Program-made: the position numbers and the translations under genes
In this document: positions 51,723 to 64,000 of the stretch, in pieces
Position numbering within the stretch: position 1 is the first letter of the stretch
Layout: each line of letters starts with the position of its first letter
Notes under the pieces: generated by a model
What the model was told of the DNA's origin: nothing
What the model saw: only the letters and a program-made list of their open reading frames with translations
The model's database searches: none
Source: Prinia subflava
Lineage: Eukaryota; Chordata; Aves; Passeriformes; Cisticolidae
DNA: 64,000 bases
Assembly (NCBI RefSeq): GCF_021018805.1
Contig: NC_086266.1
Location: 5,208,001-5,272,000 of the forward strand
Direction of reading: 5' to 3'

Positions 51723-53338
51723 TAGTGGCAGGATATTGGGATAGGAATCAGGAATAAATTCCAAGTAGTTTTTCTGTTTGCCCAGGTGATTTTAGCACAA
51801 GAACTGGGGAACCTCCCAGTGCAGCCCCATCTCAGCCCCTCTGTGAGGACTGTAAGCAGCCCTTAGCACTGTCTCACTGAGGATCTATTGCCCCCGTTAC
51901 AGGCTCACATCTGCAACTGCTCCTTCTGATTTCTGCCTTTTGGGACTGATTCCTTTGCTTACAAAGCCCTCACAAGTATTTTTGTCACTAGCTTTTCACA
52001 CAAAATTATTTCTGCATAAACAGTCCCCATTCTCTGCTTACAGCTCTTGTGCTTTGACTGAAGAAAAGAAGGTCCCTGCAGCCCTGACACCTCTCCTTGA
52101 ACTTGAGAGCACCATTTCTGAACAATGCCAGGCTTTCCTCAGCCTGACTAGGTCTGAGTGAGTAAAACCAGTCCTTCCCTGTGTGGCCAGATGCTGCATT
52201 GTGATGCTAGAGAGAAAGCAAGCAGCTTACACTGTACCGACAAAAGTCCTAATGGAATAATTAAACTCAAATAATTCAATTAACACTGCAATTGAGTAAT
52301 TGCATTTGGAGCGCAGCTGTAATTGAGCAATATTTGTATTGTCCCAGCCATGAGGATAGGCACAGTCGCCTTTCAGCAGGCAGAAGGAGACAGATGGTGC
52401 TAATAAAGGGCAGAAGATGGATGTGAGGTCACCACATTAAGTGTGCTTCCTTTTTTTGGCCAGAGAAAGAAGTCAAACCACTGAGATCCCGTTGCCTTTA
52501 AAAGCCCAAGTAACAGAAATAGAAGGGACTGCAGGATTGCAGGAGTCTGCTTTACCATTAATTACTTTTTATTGAAAGCTCCCAGCCCGCTTGGCATTGC
52601 ATCAGCAAGAGGGCAGCCCACAGAGCCCCTTATCTTAATCGAGTCCAGACAGCAGCCAGGGGAGAGCTGAGACCTGGGGAGGGATGTCTGCTTCCCTTGG
52701 CAACCTGAGCCAGCCTGCAGAGCACCAGGCCAGGGTCTGCAGACAGATCTCAGCAAGATAAAGCAGAGACAGGAAAATAACCCAGCGATTTGGGGCTGCC
52801 TGGCTTGTGCTGGGGGTGGCTGCATCCTGAGATTCCATAGGGCAGGAGGGAAAGGAGCACCCTTGCACTGCAGCCCAGCTCTGAGGAGTGCCCAAAGTGC
52901 CTGCTCTGCTATCCCCTAACTCTTCTTTCCCTCAAAAGCAGAGGCAGTGTTGCAGCAAATGGAAAAGCCTCTGCCTCCATTTACCTGTGAGGACAGGTAA
53001 ATGTGAGGTGCTGCGTGTGGATCTTCCCTTTGGGGCTCAGGCTCCTTTGGGAGCACTGGCGTTTGGGCTTTCAAGGATTTGCCTCTAGCCCAACACCAGC
53101 TGTAGCTCACAGCTTGCCAATATTTAGAGATGGGGTCTTTCCTGGGAGCTCAACTTTATCTTGTAGCCTGAGGTGCTGGGAATGGAAAAGTTAACAGCTT
53201 GGTTAACCCCTTCCAATGTGAGAAGTCACTGCAAGCATGATGTCTATCTCCTCTACCTGCTCTGAGCTGGGCTCTTGGCAGCTCTGTGAGAGTACCACAA
53301 ATATGCCTCTCTCTCCCTTCCCCAGAGCAATTGCAGGT

Positions 53339-53377
53339 TGTTTTTTAATTTTTTAAATTTTTTTATTTTTTATTTCC
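53339..53377. repeat. A/T low-complexity tract
   Basis: Almost pure t with short a blocks (tttttaattttttaaa type). It adjoins unique sequence; no retroposon body is recognised next to it. Confidence 0.9.
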
Positions 53378-56300
53378 AACTCCAGAGCTTTCTAAGCAAT
53401 TCAAACTTGTTTGGCAGATTTTATTTTTTTTAAGAAAGAGGCAGCTGATGCTGTTTGCAGCTCCCCTCCCACTCCCAGCAACATCTGAGCTTGGTGGTTA
53501 ATTACTGTGAGACCTCTCTGCCTGTGTCAGCGTTAGCTGGAATGATGGGTTTACAGCCTGCATGTCAACAAGCATCTCGATGGAAAAGAAACCTCCTGAT
53601 GCTGCCACTGTTGGGGAGAGGGGTGTGCTGATCCAGGCAGCTCAGCCCGTGTGGATGACAGGCACATCCTGCTCTGCAGCAGAGCTCTGATCGCTGAGGG
53701 CCACGTTAGATCCTCCTGTGTGCACTGCACGACAGACCCAGAGAAAACAGCCTTTGGTAACTCAGCTCCTTGCTCTCATTGCAGAGAGGCTTTCACACAT
53801 GCAAAGCTGACTCTGTTTAACTTTTCACAGGCAGGAAAAGCTCTCTCCATGTGGGAGAGGGCTGATAACACCCCCAGCTTCTCTTCCAGTGCCTCAGGAG
53901 GGCACCTGGCCATGGGCACCTCCATTCCCACACCGTCCCTTGGATTTGCAGCAAGAGGAAAGAGAAGCAGCTCTGTTCTTTTGGGCACAGCTTCCTGCTG
54001 CAGAGCTGTGCAGAGCAAGGCACAGAACTGAGCTGTGGCTCCTTTTCTTGGAGGCACAGGGCAATGCAATCCGAGAGGGGACAGGCACGTCCTTGTGACG
54101 GGACAGCGCATGATGGTGACGAGTCTGCTCTGACTCATAGCCCAGGAGAGGCTCTGATATTCCACCCCTGGCCTGCTCTGTCCACCTGCTCTGAGCACTG
54201 AGGCAGAGCTTTAGCATTCAGGTCCATATTTGCTGTAGGACCTCATTTTCCCACCACGGGAGCAATCCCAAACCAGTGGAGGAGCTGACCTTGCTCACTA
54301 TAGCAACTCATCTTCTGCTTAAGACCTTGCACACAAACTCATTCCCAGCTCTTTCAGTGTTTTCTTCAGATGGGTTCAGGCTCTGTGTGCTTTGGTTTTA
54401 TCAGGTGTTTGGCATCAGCCCCATCTCCAGTTCAGTCCCCCCAGTGAGTATCAAAACATTCTGCTGTCAGGTGACAAATTCCATGGAAAATGTGCCACGC
54501 TACCCAGCTGGTACTTTTTTCCCCCCTTTGGTAGGGCATTTAGGCAATTTTCTCTTTCTTTTTTGATCCATATCAACTTTCTCCTCTTTCTGTCCTGTAC
54601 CCTGTTCTTACAGGTCTTTGTACCAAGAAATACTATATAACAAACTTGTATAGAGGAAGTGTTTAAACTGGTCCATGATTCTTCCAAGGAGAACAATTTC
54701 AACAGGAAGGAATTTAGCTTGACAAATGCTGCCCAAGACCTGCCCTGATCATCCTTATGCTGCACTGCACAGCTTTCATTAACTTAGGAATGAATTCCTG
54801 TTGTGTCTCATGGCTTCCTTCAGATGTTATTGTGCCAGCTCCCAAGGACATAAACAATTCTCTTGATTTAAGAAAGCAGGCTGAGATGCTGCTTGGCTGT
54901 GGTTTGGGGAGGGGCAACAACATTGGAAAACACATTTTTTTCAAGAAAACAAAAATATTAGTTCCAAACAGAGGCAGTGGTCCAATTTAAATAAGCTCAC
55001 TGAGCATAAACTTGGGAACTCTTGATGCAAGAGCACAGAAATGGGGTTTTCTATTACTTCAGCCATTCTCTTCATTCAGCATCTGTATCACAGCAAGCAG
55101 TTAATCACCTTCAGCTCTCTTATCCAAGCTCTGGTTCTAGACAACCTTGCAGAATCTTTGTGAAACTTTTCACCCGAGGGATGCCCTGCCCTGGTCTGAA
55201 GGTAGCACCTAGCTCCAGAATAAGAACAATTCTGATGCCCTTATTTATCTATTTATCTACTGATCTTAGAGCAAGAACTCATGGCACTTATTTTTGTTTA
55301 TTTTTGTGGGTGTTGGTTTTTGGTTTTTTTTTTTTATAAACATGGGCTGCTCTAAATAGGGAAAAGGATGGAGGCAAGCATGCATATGCATGTAGGCCTA
55401 AAACTAGATGTGACATCCCCTGTTCCAGGTCAGGGCACAGCAATCTGTCACCCAGGCCCTGCACACACTCACTCTGCTTGCCCAGAAATAGGTGCTGCAA
55501 GGACAACACAGAGATTCAGGCTGCTGGGAGCATTTGAGAGGGTTCATGAACTCCCAACACCAATTCCCCTTCCATCTGCTGTTGATAAAAGTAATTGCAA
55601 TGGGCCACCTTAGGCTGACCCCAGAGTAAGACAAGGTTCCCAGCCCAATAAATCTCCATGACCCAAGCACTCTTGGAAACCTCATAGCTATTCCAGGCAC
55701 AGAGCCCTTCCCACAGCTTCTTTTGGCACAGGATTTTCAGTGCTGGTGACATTCTAACAAAGGTATCTCGTCAGCCCTCAGCTCAGGGTGCCTGTCTGCT
55801 CTGAACTTCCCTTTCAACTCAGTGGTTTTAAAGAAACTTTGATGATGTCTTTCTTCTCCCACTCGTGCTTTCGCCCAGTTCACATCACTGCCTCACTTTC
55901 AGCATCTCCCTCCATACCCACCAGTCAGTTTGCCCTAAACACAGCCCCTGCTCAGCTGGTTTCTCACAGTGCTGCTCCTCACCATTTAACTCATCCTGGG
56001 TGGAGTCCCCTGGCTCCCTTGGGATCAGCTCAGGTGAGAAAAGGTACAGCTCACTATTCCAGGTGACGTCACTCCCTCATTCCTCTCTTGCCACAGTGAC
56101 CCCAGAGCAGCTTTGGGGCTATAACTGCAGGAATGTGGGTCAGGAGATCCATCACCAGGGTTCCCAGTCACAGAAAGCCCCAGGGGTGGCAAAGTCTCAT
56201 TACCTGAGCCTCTGAGAGGGGTGGAACCCACCCAGAACTCACCACGACATTAAACTCAAGAATTGGTGCTTACATTTGGACAGTTCTTAATCTGCCACTC

Positions 56301-59300
56301 TTTGGCAAGTGTCTGCCTTGCCCACATCACTGAGTTAACAAAACCAGCTGTGTTCATCTCCATTCCTATCCTGTTCCTCTTTACACAGCTTTCCAACATG
56401 ACAAATTTTTCAGAAGAGGTGTGTGGCTCTTTTCCTCTTTGTTCAGCAGCTGCAGGAGACAGGTTGCCAAATAGAATCAGAGTATTGTTTCAGTAAATAC
56501 AACACAGCACTCTTGGCAGTGTTTGCTGGGTTGTGATACCATCAAGTTAAAATGGCATGGTTAAAAAAAAAAATATTGATCAGCATCAGAAGTTTCCAGG
56601 CTGCTGGGATCCACAGAGAGACACCCAATTAAAGAGAGATGGTCTCTAAGGACTGGAGGTGGACAGTATCTGCTATCGTTCTGGCAACTTCCTATGATCT
56701 TCTCTTCAGAGAAGAGTGTGTGAAGGCAGAGAAAAAAGATGAAAGGAAGGCCTTGAGATGAGAAAGCCCCAAATGATCAAAGATTCCTATGGATTGAGAG
56801 AAGTACTCCAAAACCAAAGGCATTCCTGTGTTGCCTCTGTCACTGTTGCCCTGGAGTGGATTTCAAAAACTTCTTTAAGTATTCATCTGGGATGTAGGGA
56901 CACACATCAGGAAGCAGAGAGAAACTTTTCAGGCCTTGGGGAAGGCTGAAATTCTGAATGATTCTGAATTTTTCTGAATTGTTTCATTTTTTCATAACCA
57001 GGCTCCACCATGGATGTGTGGTACAAATGTATTTGAAGCCAGACCTCAAGAGGCCTCTCAATTCTGTCAACACTGCTCACACAGCCTGCAGCATCTGCTG
57101 CTTCTGTGCCATGGTCCTGTACTCTAAGTGCCTTAACAGGCTCCAGGTCCTGCCTGTGGTGCTCATGCTTGTGTCCCCTCCCCACCCACGGGGACAGGAC
57201 ACGCATCAAGGAAGGACAAAGCTCTTCAGCCAGCACTGATGGAGTGAGGGGAGATGAATCACACACTTCAGCCACGCCAGGCACATCCAGCAAGGGTCAG
57301 ATATGGCAACTGCAACCTGCCAGGAGGCTCTGGTGAGAAATGTCCTAATGTGAGAACAATCAGGGGAGATAAAGCACTCAGGAAAGGAGAGATTAGAGTA
57401 TCCTGAAAAGAGCACAGAACAAACAATCGTGAGGGAAAGGGAGAAACAGGGATGCTGCTCACCATCCTCTGATGAATTCATCACAATCTGAAAGTGAATT
57501 CTGCCCGAAGGAGAAAACAGAATGAAGAGAGAGACAAAGAGAGACACCAAGAGACAAATCATCTCCTGTTTGTGAAGATCATAGGAACAAAAATAAGCCA
57601 GCCCCCAGCATGTTCCAGGCACCTTCCCTGGAGCCAGGAGCACAGGCACAGACAGCTGTCTGTCTGTGGCAGCAGTTCCTGAAGGGGATCCCAGGGAACA
57701 AGGAGGAAGCCAAGGTGCTGCACAGCAGAGGGTGAAAGTCTGCACCAACACCAGCAGGTTGAAAAGGAGCTGCTCCAGCACGAGGGAGACAGATCTGTCT
57801 GTACACGTAGGTACAGCTTAGTCATTTCAGATAAACTTTGTCTGGAGGGAAGGATATACTGATAAAGCAGCGTTTCACACAGTGCAAGGAGTACACAAAG
57901 TTTGGATACAAACTTTCAACCGAACAGCAGAAAAATGAAGTAGTGTTTTAAGATAAATAGAAGGGGTATAGGATGATATCAACAGCAGACCTGGAGGAAG
58001 ATGAGAATGAGAGCCTGCAGGTTTATGGGAAAAATCTAAATTTAAGTTCTTGCACTCTCTCAAGTATTTATATGGAGCAAATCACCTGGGTTTTCTCTTT
58101 CTAAAGCTATAGAATGAGGCAAGTATGTTGGCCCCAGGGCAGTAAGTAGACAAAGGAGAATATGAAGAGAAGTGAAATTCAAAGAATAAGAGTTCTGAGA
58201 AAAGGCAGGAACAAGTCAAGATGGGGATGGTGGCTCTGCAACCACAACTGGAGGACAGAATGTGTGAACAAGGTGAGATGAGAGCCTGCAGTTTATCGGG
58301 ATACTACTGTAAACAAGCCTCTCTCTCAGCTCCACATCTACAGTACCCTCTACTTAACTGCAATACATTTAATCAAGCTGCTTCTAACGGGAACCAAATA
58401 AAGCTTGATGATGCTTAATGGCTGGGGCTTAATGGCTGGGTTGTTTAACTGGGCTCATAATTTTGATTAATTAAGATGCTTGCAGGTGTTGGAGTGGCAC
58501 TTCGGCAACAGCGTGGATGTTCAGAGGCAAAGGGGGTTCTCCTCCTGGAGGATTCCTGCCAGTGCTGCTTCAGCAAAGCAAAGCTGCCCTCAAGCTTGTG
58601 CAAAAAATCCAGCTCTTGTAGCTGGTAGTAGCCTCCAGATTTCTGGGAATTTTGACAACCTGTAAGTTGTTTTGACCAGTTTCCTCTTGGGAGGATAAAC
58701 AGAAAAATTCCAAACTCCAAAACCTCAAAGATTTGCCCAGGGCAGCCTCTATGTCCTTGACAGGAAGAAAGTGAGAAGGTGAGAGCCTCTCCAGGTGATG
58801 ATGGTGCTTTCAGTGGATCTGACCAGCCCAGTAAAGTGCCCACCCCAGAGCAGTGTCCCTTCTTTGGTGAAAAGGGCAGTAGAACTCATCCTGAGTGCAA
58901 CACACAAAGCCTGGTTGCTTATGAGTTTGTTCCCCGTGTTTCTCTATCCTCACTCTGTGATTTCAGCCTCCCCCTGCCAGGATATCACCCTTTTCCCATC
59001 CAGTGTCACCAACCTGCCAGCTCTCCCCATGGATGACCTCCAGGAGCCTGGAGGTGGATGCACAGAGTGAGTGGCCAGAAGATTCAAGAAATCACATTAC
59101 ACCTTCCCCCTTAAGCAGTACAAATTTGTACTTCCCTTTTCTATTCAGCAGCTGGCTTTCTTACAAAACATACCTCAGATTTTTGTCTCCTGAATGCTGA
59201 TAAAATGCCTTCAGGTTAAAAAATATTTGGAGATAAATTACGATACAGATACCAGTGTGGCATATGCTCATTTCCATAAGAAACTAAAACACTGGAGAGA

Positions 59301-59411
59301 GGCACAATGAGCCAGACTCATCACTGTTTTCAGTATCAAACACTGACATTAAATTAAGCAGAACTTGATGATTTAAGGCTTAGTAAATTACTCCTGCCAA
59401 TTATAAAGGCA

Positions 59412-59530
59412 ACATAACCTTGTGGATAGAGCACTGGAGTAGGGCTCAGAAGAGTTGTACCCTGCTATGAATGTTCTGAATTAATTTGGACAAATGTTAT
59501 CTTCACATGCCTATAAATACTGGTCAATGT
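59412..59530 (+). mobile_element. Ancient tRNA-derived (MIR-type) SINE relic
   Basis: The segment ccttgtggatagagcactgg followed by agtagggctcagaagagttg has the layout of the 5' tRNA-like half of amniote MIR-type SINEs (box A-like gtggatagagc, then gggctcagga). It decays into unrecognisable sequence after about 100 bp. Strongly diverged; boundaries approximate. Confidence 0.5.
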
Positions 59531-60459
59531 TCCACTTTTCTTGTAATGCCTATAAGAAATGCAAAAATTAGGCAACATATTGTCTAGGGACCACAAAGAC
59601 AACCTTTTTCCAAGAAACAGCTTGTTTGGCAAGCACAGGAGGGAAAAACTGAGTCAGGAGGAATGATGTCAGCCTTTTCTCATACATCTACATTGTCCTG
59701 CTCAACCACAGCTTTGGAATAAGAGACATTCAGATCTAATTTATGGAAACTTAAGCAGATACCAACTGGAGTAGCCCCTGAGTGTTATCAGCATATTTCA
59801 TAGCTTGTGATGATTCATAACTGAAGTATCTGCTTTCCAGTGCATTAAGGCTAAAGCAGAAGTTGATTAGGATTATTCTGACCCAAGCAATGGTTCACTT
59901 TTCAGGGAAGTGGTTGAAATGTCCAGCCATCAGCCTAATTTGTCCTGGAGTTATAATGCAGTGTATTACAAACATACTGTGACTCCACTTTTAAACTCCC
60001 TGTCAGTATCTGCAATCCATCACGGAGTATTCACCTTCTCATTACAGCCTGCCACAAATTTAGCTGCATGGGTGCTGTCTGCAGCCTAGCTGGTGAGTTA
60101 TTTTCCTCTACTTCCACCCCAGAAGAATGCAGGACTCAAACCATTTTGCTCTGAAAGTACTCACAGGTTAAGTGTACCATTATCATGCCAGGGCCTGCTT
60201 GGCCTCTCCACTTTGAGCAAGTACCTTTGTTTCCTTCAGGACTAACAATGTTAAATGAAGATATTTGCCCAGCAGCTACTGAGAGAAACACTTTGGTTAC
60301 CCATCTCTCAGACTGGACCTGAAGGCCAAAGAACAGATTTTGCAGCGTTTCAGCCCTTTGAGAGAAGCTTTGTTATGCAAAATTCCTTTCATCTCAACTT
60401 TTACAAGGTCTCTCAGAGCTTAATATAGAGAAGGCAGACTCAAAGATAACTGGAACTGT

Positions 60460-61089
60460 CCCTTAGAACCTATTATTTTATTAATCAAGAAAGATCAGAA
60501 AAATAGGTGGATAGCAGATGAATAGGCAACACTGAACCATAAATTGTCAAAAACCTGTTCAAATGAGCTGAGATGTTCAACAATCCAGCCATAGCTGGTT
60601 AACTTGTCCTTCCAGTAAAGGAGCCTCAGATGTGGATATGGATCCCTAAAGAACTTTGATCTCCTCACCAAGAAATGGGCAAGAGAAGATTCTGGAGTGG
60701 CCCCAGTCCCAGCACTGGAGACCAAGCAAGGACATCAGCACTTGCAGGTCTTGAAACAGTACCACAGCAGCAGACTCACTGTCCAGAGCCTCACTGTGCT
60801 GCTTCTCAGCCACAACCACACAAAAGGCTTCCTCTGGCTCACAGAAATCTCTCTTTCTGATTCACAGGGCCTGTATCAGACTGAAGGAAGCACAAAGTTA
60901 ACCACAGCAGTGTAAGAGCCAGACAGCATCAGCTGTTAGAACCTGTGGGTGCTGTGTTCCTCCTGCCTCATTTCCCCAGAGACATGCCCCTGGACTGTTC
61001 AAGGGAAACAATTTACTACTTCAGAACAAGTTGGGTTTCCAAAAGGCTTTAAACTAGAACATTAGTTTTTGCAAACTTTCTCTATCTCT
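60460..61089 (-). other. DNAAF6: Probable DNAAF6 3' UTR
   Basis: Non-coding sequence between the stop codon (61090-61092) and the AATAAA at 60477-60482. An open frame of 76 codons on the same strand (60495-60725) lies inside it but shows no family resemblance. The extent depends on which poly(A) signal is used. Confidence 0.5.
60477..60482 (-). terminator. DNAAF6: Candidate poly(A) signal of DNAAF6
   Basis: AATAAA on the minus strand, about 610 bp after the DNAAF6 stop codon. It is the first canonical hexamer I find downstream of the stop. Cleavage would fall about 10-30 bp further left. Not tested against transcript data. Confidence 0.5.
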
Positions 61090-61219
61090 CTATCCATCAG
61101 AAAAACTTAGGAAATCCAGCTTCCTTCTCAAGGTGACTTCCAAGATCTCCTCTTCAGAGAGAAAACGAGCTCTGCCCTCCTTGCTGTTCACAGGGTAGGG
61201 GAGGTGCAGCAGCAGCTTC
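61090..61219 (-). CDS. DNAAF6: DNAAF6 (PIH1D3) terminal coding exon
   Basis: Minus-strand exon after acceptor tcttttacag. Its first G completes the lysine codon begun in the 62680-62765 exon; it then encodes KLLLHLPYPVNSKEGRARF, LSEEEILEVTLRRKLDFLSF and SDG before TAG (61090-61092). This is the C-terminal half of the CS-like (alpha-crystallin/p23 type) domain of PIH-family dynein assembly factors. The short tail after KLD is typical in position, though the last residues look different from the mammalian ending as I recall it. DNAAF6 works in the cytoplasm with HSP90/HSP70 co-chaperones such as DNAAF2 to preassemble outer and inner dynein arms of motile cilia and sperm flagella. Confidence 0.93.
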
Positions 61220-62679
61220 CTGTAAAAGAGGACACAGTGAATGTCTGAGATCAGGTGAGCAGTTGAGATGTCACTGCAAGTTACTCCTGCAATTCCTCAG
61301 TCAGTATGTCAGGGAATGGTATTCCAATAGATCTCCTTATTGTGACTGTGGGATTCCTGCAATAACTCATGCACAGCAAGACTGGCCCTGAAATATTTCC
61401 ATCACTTAAAAGAAGCTTGGCTTAGAAGCAGCCCCAGGACTGGAAGCAGTTGCTTTGAGTCTTCCTACCCATCTGTGGGAGAACAAAGTTTTTCAGTCAG
61501 TAGAACCTGACATCTTGATTGTTTCTTTCATACTGAGAAGAATCTCACTTATATTTGTGAAAGCAGCATTGGTTCAGGCTGTACCCAAGCAACCATCAGA
61601 TTTATGGTGAACTTTTTATTTGTGACTAGAGACAGCTGGGTACTGATGATAATGGCAGATCTGAGTCACCAAAAAGATGGAATTGCAAAAGGAAAATGAT
61701 GCTGAGGTTTTCCTACATCTGCAGCATTGCATTAAGCTGCTTCTTTTACTACCCATAGGTTCTGAAGTCATTAGCTGAACAATCATTCCTCCCAATTTTG
61801 CAGTTTCAAAACTAACATTCCCAAACCTTCTTCTACTCCTGTTGCATCCTTGGGTTAAAGCACAGGGTAACTCACTCTGCCTGGTTTTGGCAGAGAAAAG
61901 TGGCTTTTCTATAGTTAGTCTACTGGAGACTTATTTAAGCCTTAATCCATGGTCTGCACCTCGAATTTATCTGCAGAAAGCTATTCACATATAGACCTTC
62001 CCACATCCCATTCAGTGCAGCAAGTCAGCCCAGAGAGGATTAAAGTTTCTTATGAAAGCAGTCTTTGTGAAGAAGGACTTTGAGCAAAACAGACATGGGA
62101 GTTATCTGGAAATCTCAGGCAGGGGAATAGCACGCTGAGGGAGAGATGGAGGAAGAGTGAGAAATCCAAGAGTGTATCAGTCAGTTGATTATCTCTGTAG
62201 GCTTGAAATAGCCCTATTAAAAAAAAATCAAAGGAAATCTCTTTAGGAAACCTTGTAACATCTCCATCTCTGCAGCTGTGCTTGGCTATGTCCATCATTT
62301 GGCTTTCGGCTACTGAAAATGTACCTGCACTTTACTTACCATCTTTGGTCATATGTATTTGTACAAATCAGTGCTTAGAAATTCTAGACTAAGTCTTTCA
62401 AGACCTTGGGCAGCTTTTTGCCAGATGCTTTGAGCCCTTGAAGCCTTGTTGTTTAAGTAGTCAAAATCTAAAGCTTTTTGGACAGTATCACAGATTCAAA
62501 GCCAGCAGATTGTCACCTATGGATGGACCAGGGGTGGTTTCTTCTATATTTATTTCTCACAAGCAATGAATAGCACAATCTTCGGCTTTGCTTTCCACAC
62601 AGACTGCAGTTAAAAGCTTGGCTAAACCCCATTTCAAACAGGATATTCATTGTACTTCTATCAACTGTGCTACACTTAC

Positions 62680-62765
62680 TTTTTGGGAGTTCGAAGGTCA
62701 AGAACCTTGTCCTGGATGTCTAATGTGATGTCTGAGTACTTTGTCTCTGGCAGCTTGATTTTAAT
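62680..62765 (-). CDS. DNAAF6: DNAAF6 (PIH1D3) internal coding exon
   Basis: An 86-bp minus-strand exon between acceptor tcatttcag and donor gtaagtg. It encodes IKIKLPETKYSDITLDIQD and then KVLDLRTPKK (last lysine shared with the next exon). The pattern KIKLP...DI.LDIQ....LDLRTP is the hallmark of the PIH1D3 CS domain and is the strongest single match in the window. Phase is 0 at the start and 2 at the end, consistent with both neighbours. The intron to the terminal exon is 1460 bp. Confidence 0.95.
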
Positions 62766-63553
62766 CTGAAATGATGGGCAGAGGTAAAGCTGTGATTACA
62801 TATGTTGCCCTAAAAGCCATAAAAGATCTCATTTTCATGAATATTTCAATGCTAGTATCAAAGAGCAACGTTTTGAGTAGGTAATTTGTATCAGAGAAAA
62901 TACGACAGTGATAATGACTGCTTTCAATAGCTTAGTGATGTGTATTGATATCCTATTCTCTTCCAGATCCTGAGCTGCTAATGTGCTTGACAGGTGTTCA
63001 ACATCCAGCAAAAGCCTCAGGCTTTGTGTACTGCAGGGACAGGGCTTCTGCTAGAAAGATAACACAGCAGTTCTACCTGTCCTGGAGCTCAGAAACCAGG
63101 GAGGTCTTTGATTATATAATGATGAGGCAGGATCTGATAGCTGCAACTTTAAAGGCTGTCAGCATTGTAGCATTCTGCTAGCCCACACACCCTGTAAAAA
63201 ATGCAGAGAGATGAAAAAAATCTCCTTCCCAGCCCCTCTCTTCTCCAAAACTATGTCCAAGATGAAACTTCATCTTAGAGCTATATTTTATTCCCTTTAA
63301 GTTTATATGGGGCATATGCATTTGCACAGATTCCCCTGAGCATACTTGGTCCTTGAGGAGATACACAAGTTCCTCAGGTTAGCAAGTGTAAATGCCATCT
63401 ACAAATGCCTGGAGAACCATGAGAAAATGCTACAGGAGGTCAAAGGCAGCAGCACAGCTTGGTGTTTACATTCTGTCCCTCAAAAAGATGGGAAGATGGA
63501 AAAGGGCAGAGAAGGAGCACAAAGAAGGGATCAGAGCTCGAGGCTCAGCTCAC

Positions 63554-63650
63554 CACTATATCTTCACAGCAGGCAGTGGAGGGGTCTTTCCCAGTCATCC
63601 CAAAAAAGACATCCTCTGTTCCCACATGCTGCTTGAATGAAATCTCATAC
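63554..63650 (-). CDS. DNAAF6: DNAAF6 (PIH1D3) internal coding exon (start of CS domain)
   Basis: A 97-bp minus-strand exon: acceptor ctctttggcag, one base completing a split codon, then 32 codons encoding YEISFKQHVGTEDVFFGM and TGKDPSTACCEDIV, and donor gtgagc. QHVGTEDVF and the STACC motif match the segment before the KIKLP exon in vertebrate PIH1D3. The intron to the next exon is 788 bp. Between 63651 and 64000 I find no further upstream exon, so the acidic N-terminal part of the protein lies beyond the right edge. The three exons together give 103 residues plus stop, about half the expected protein. Confidence 0.93.
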
Positions 63651-64000
63651 CTGCCAAAGAGAAGCCATTGCCTGGAGCAGGGGCAGGAGGCTACAGGAGA
63701 CTGTGATTCTCAGAGCACTGTAAATCCTAAATCCTCCTCACACTGTCTCTCGTCCTTTGCAGTCTCCCTTCAAGGCTCCAGTCTCTCTGCACTGGTTTCT
63801 GTCCAGAGCCAGGACTGAGACAGCTGAAAATAGGTGAGTATCCTTCACTCCACCTCCCAAAGCACTCACCACGCTGCCTCTGCTGCCCTGACCAGCCTTT
63901 GCAGGGTCAGGAAATGCTTCCTAAGTGGATATGGTGTTTACCAACCAGTCAAACACCACAAACTCTCAGGGAATGGATTTGAAAAAGGGAATTTCACAGT

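Larger units (their letters stand above)
30540..60470. other. Intergenic region between DNAAF6 and FRMPD3 (no gene recognised)
   Basis: From the CpG island to the DNAAF6 3' end I recognise no conserved coding exon on either strand. The region contains five LTR or CR1 insertions plus shorter CR1 pieces, microsatellites and a tandem duplication, listed separately. Unique stretches with nothing I can name include 30540-32250, 35090-39540, 40990-44860, 45530-47310, 51730-53330 and 53380-59400. Upstream FRMPD3 untranslated exons or a lncRNA could be present unseen. Confidence 0.6.

Noticed and set aside
57206..57781. A 191-codon minus-strand frame with hydrophobic stretches
   Set aside because: No recognised family, no splice-consistent neighbours, average composition for a chance frame in this region.
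60495..60725. A 76-codon frame on the DNAAF6 strand
   Set aside because: It lies after the DNAAF6 stop codon and before the poly(A) signal, and resembles no known domain; treated as 3' UTR.

Overview
The window is nuclear DNA from a bird, most probably a passerine. The signs are interspersed CR1 retroposon tails, several solo endogenous-retrovirus LTRs of types common in songbirds, GC-rich introns and one strong CpG island. There are no bacterial or phage gene arrangements. Almost all of the long open frames are chance frames in GC-rich or repetitive DNA. The real coding signal is six short spliced exons on the minus strand, belonging to two genes.

Left edge (623-1519, minus strand): three consecutive coding exons of a FERM-and-PDZ protein, best assigned as FRMPD3. 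They splice in frame and encode the N-terminus and most of the PDZ domain. The FERM domain and the rest of the gene lie beyond the left edge. From 1520 to about 29740 there is probably a long 5' intron. It holds minisatellites (2567-2766, 8967-9090, 11308-11380), a CR1 copy (9681-9928), a GC-rich block (17790-18600), an LTR (20214-20545) and ancient SINE-like scraps. At 29190-30510 there is a dense CpG island with GC boxes and a consensus minus-strand splice donor (29743/29742), the best candidate for the FRMPD3 promoter and first exon.

Middle (about 30500-60470): I see no gene here. It carries two related LTRs in opposite orientation (about 32257-32725 and 44870-45522), another LTR (49919-50258), four CR1 fragments, a (TGGA)n microsatellite, an 81-bp tandem duplication and a 371-nt uninterrupted purine tract.

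Right edge (about 60477-63650, minus strand): the last three coding exons of DNAAF6 (PIH1D3), a cytosolic factor for assembly of axonemal dynein arms, with stop codon, 3' UTR and a poly(A) signal. Its 5' exons lie beyond the right edge.

DNAAF6 followed by FRMPD3 on the same strand matches the gene order I recall for human Xq22.3 (DNAAF6, FRMPD3, PRPS1). In birds that block lies on chicken chromosome 4, which corresponds to passerine chromosome 4A; this placement is inference. The two genes are neighbours but have unrelated jobs: ciliary dynein preassembly and a membrane/synaptic-type scaffold. I found no undescribed biological system. The most useful observations are the exon structures, the candidate promoter and the repeats.
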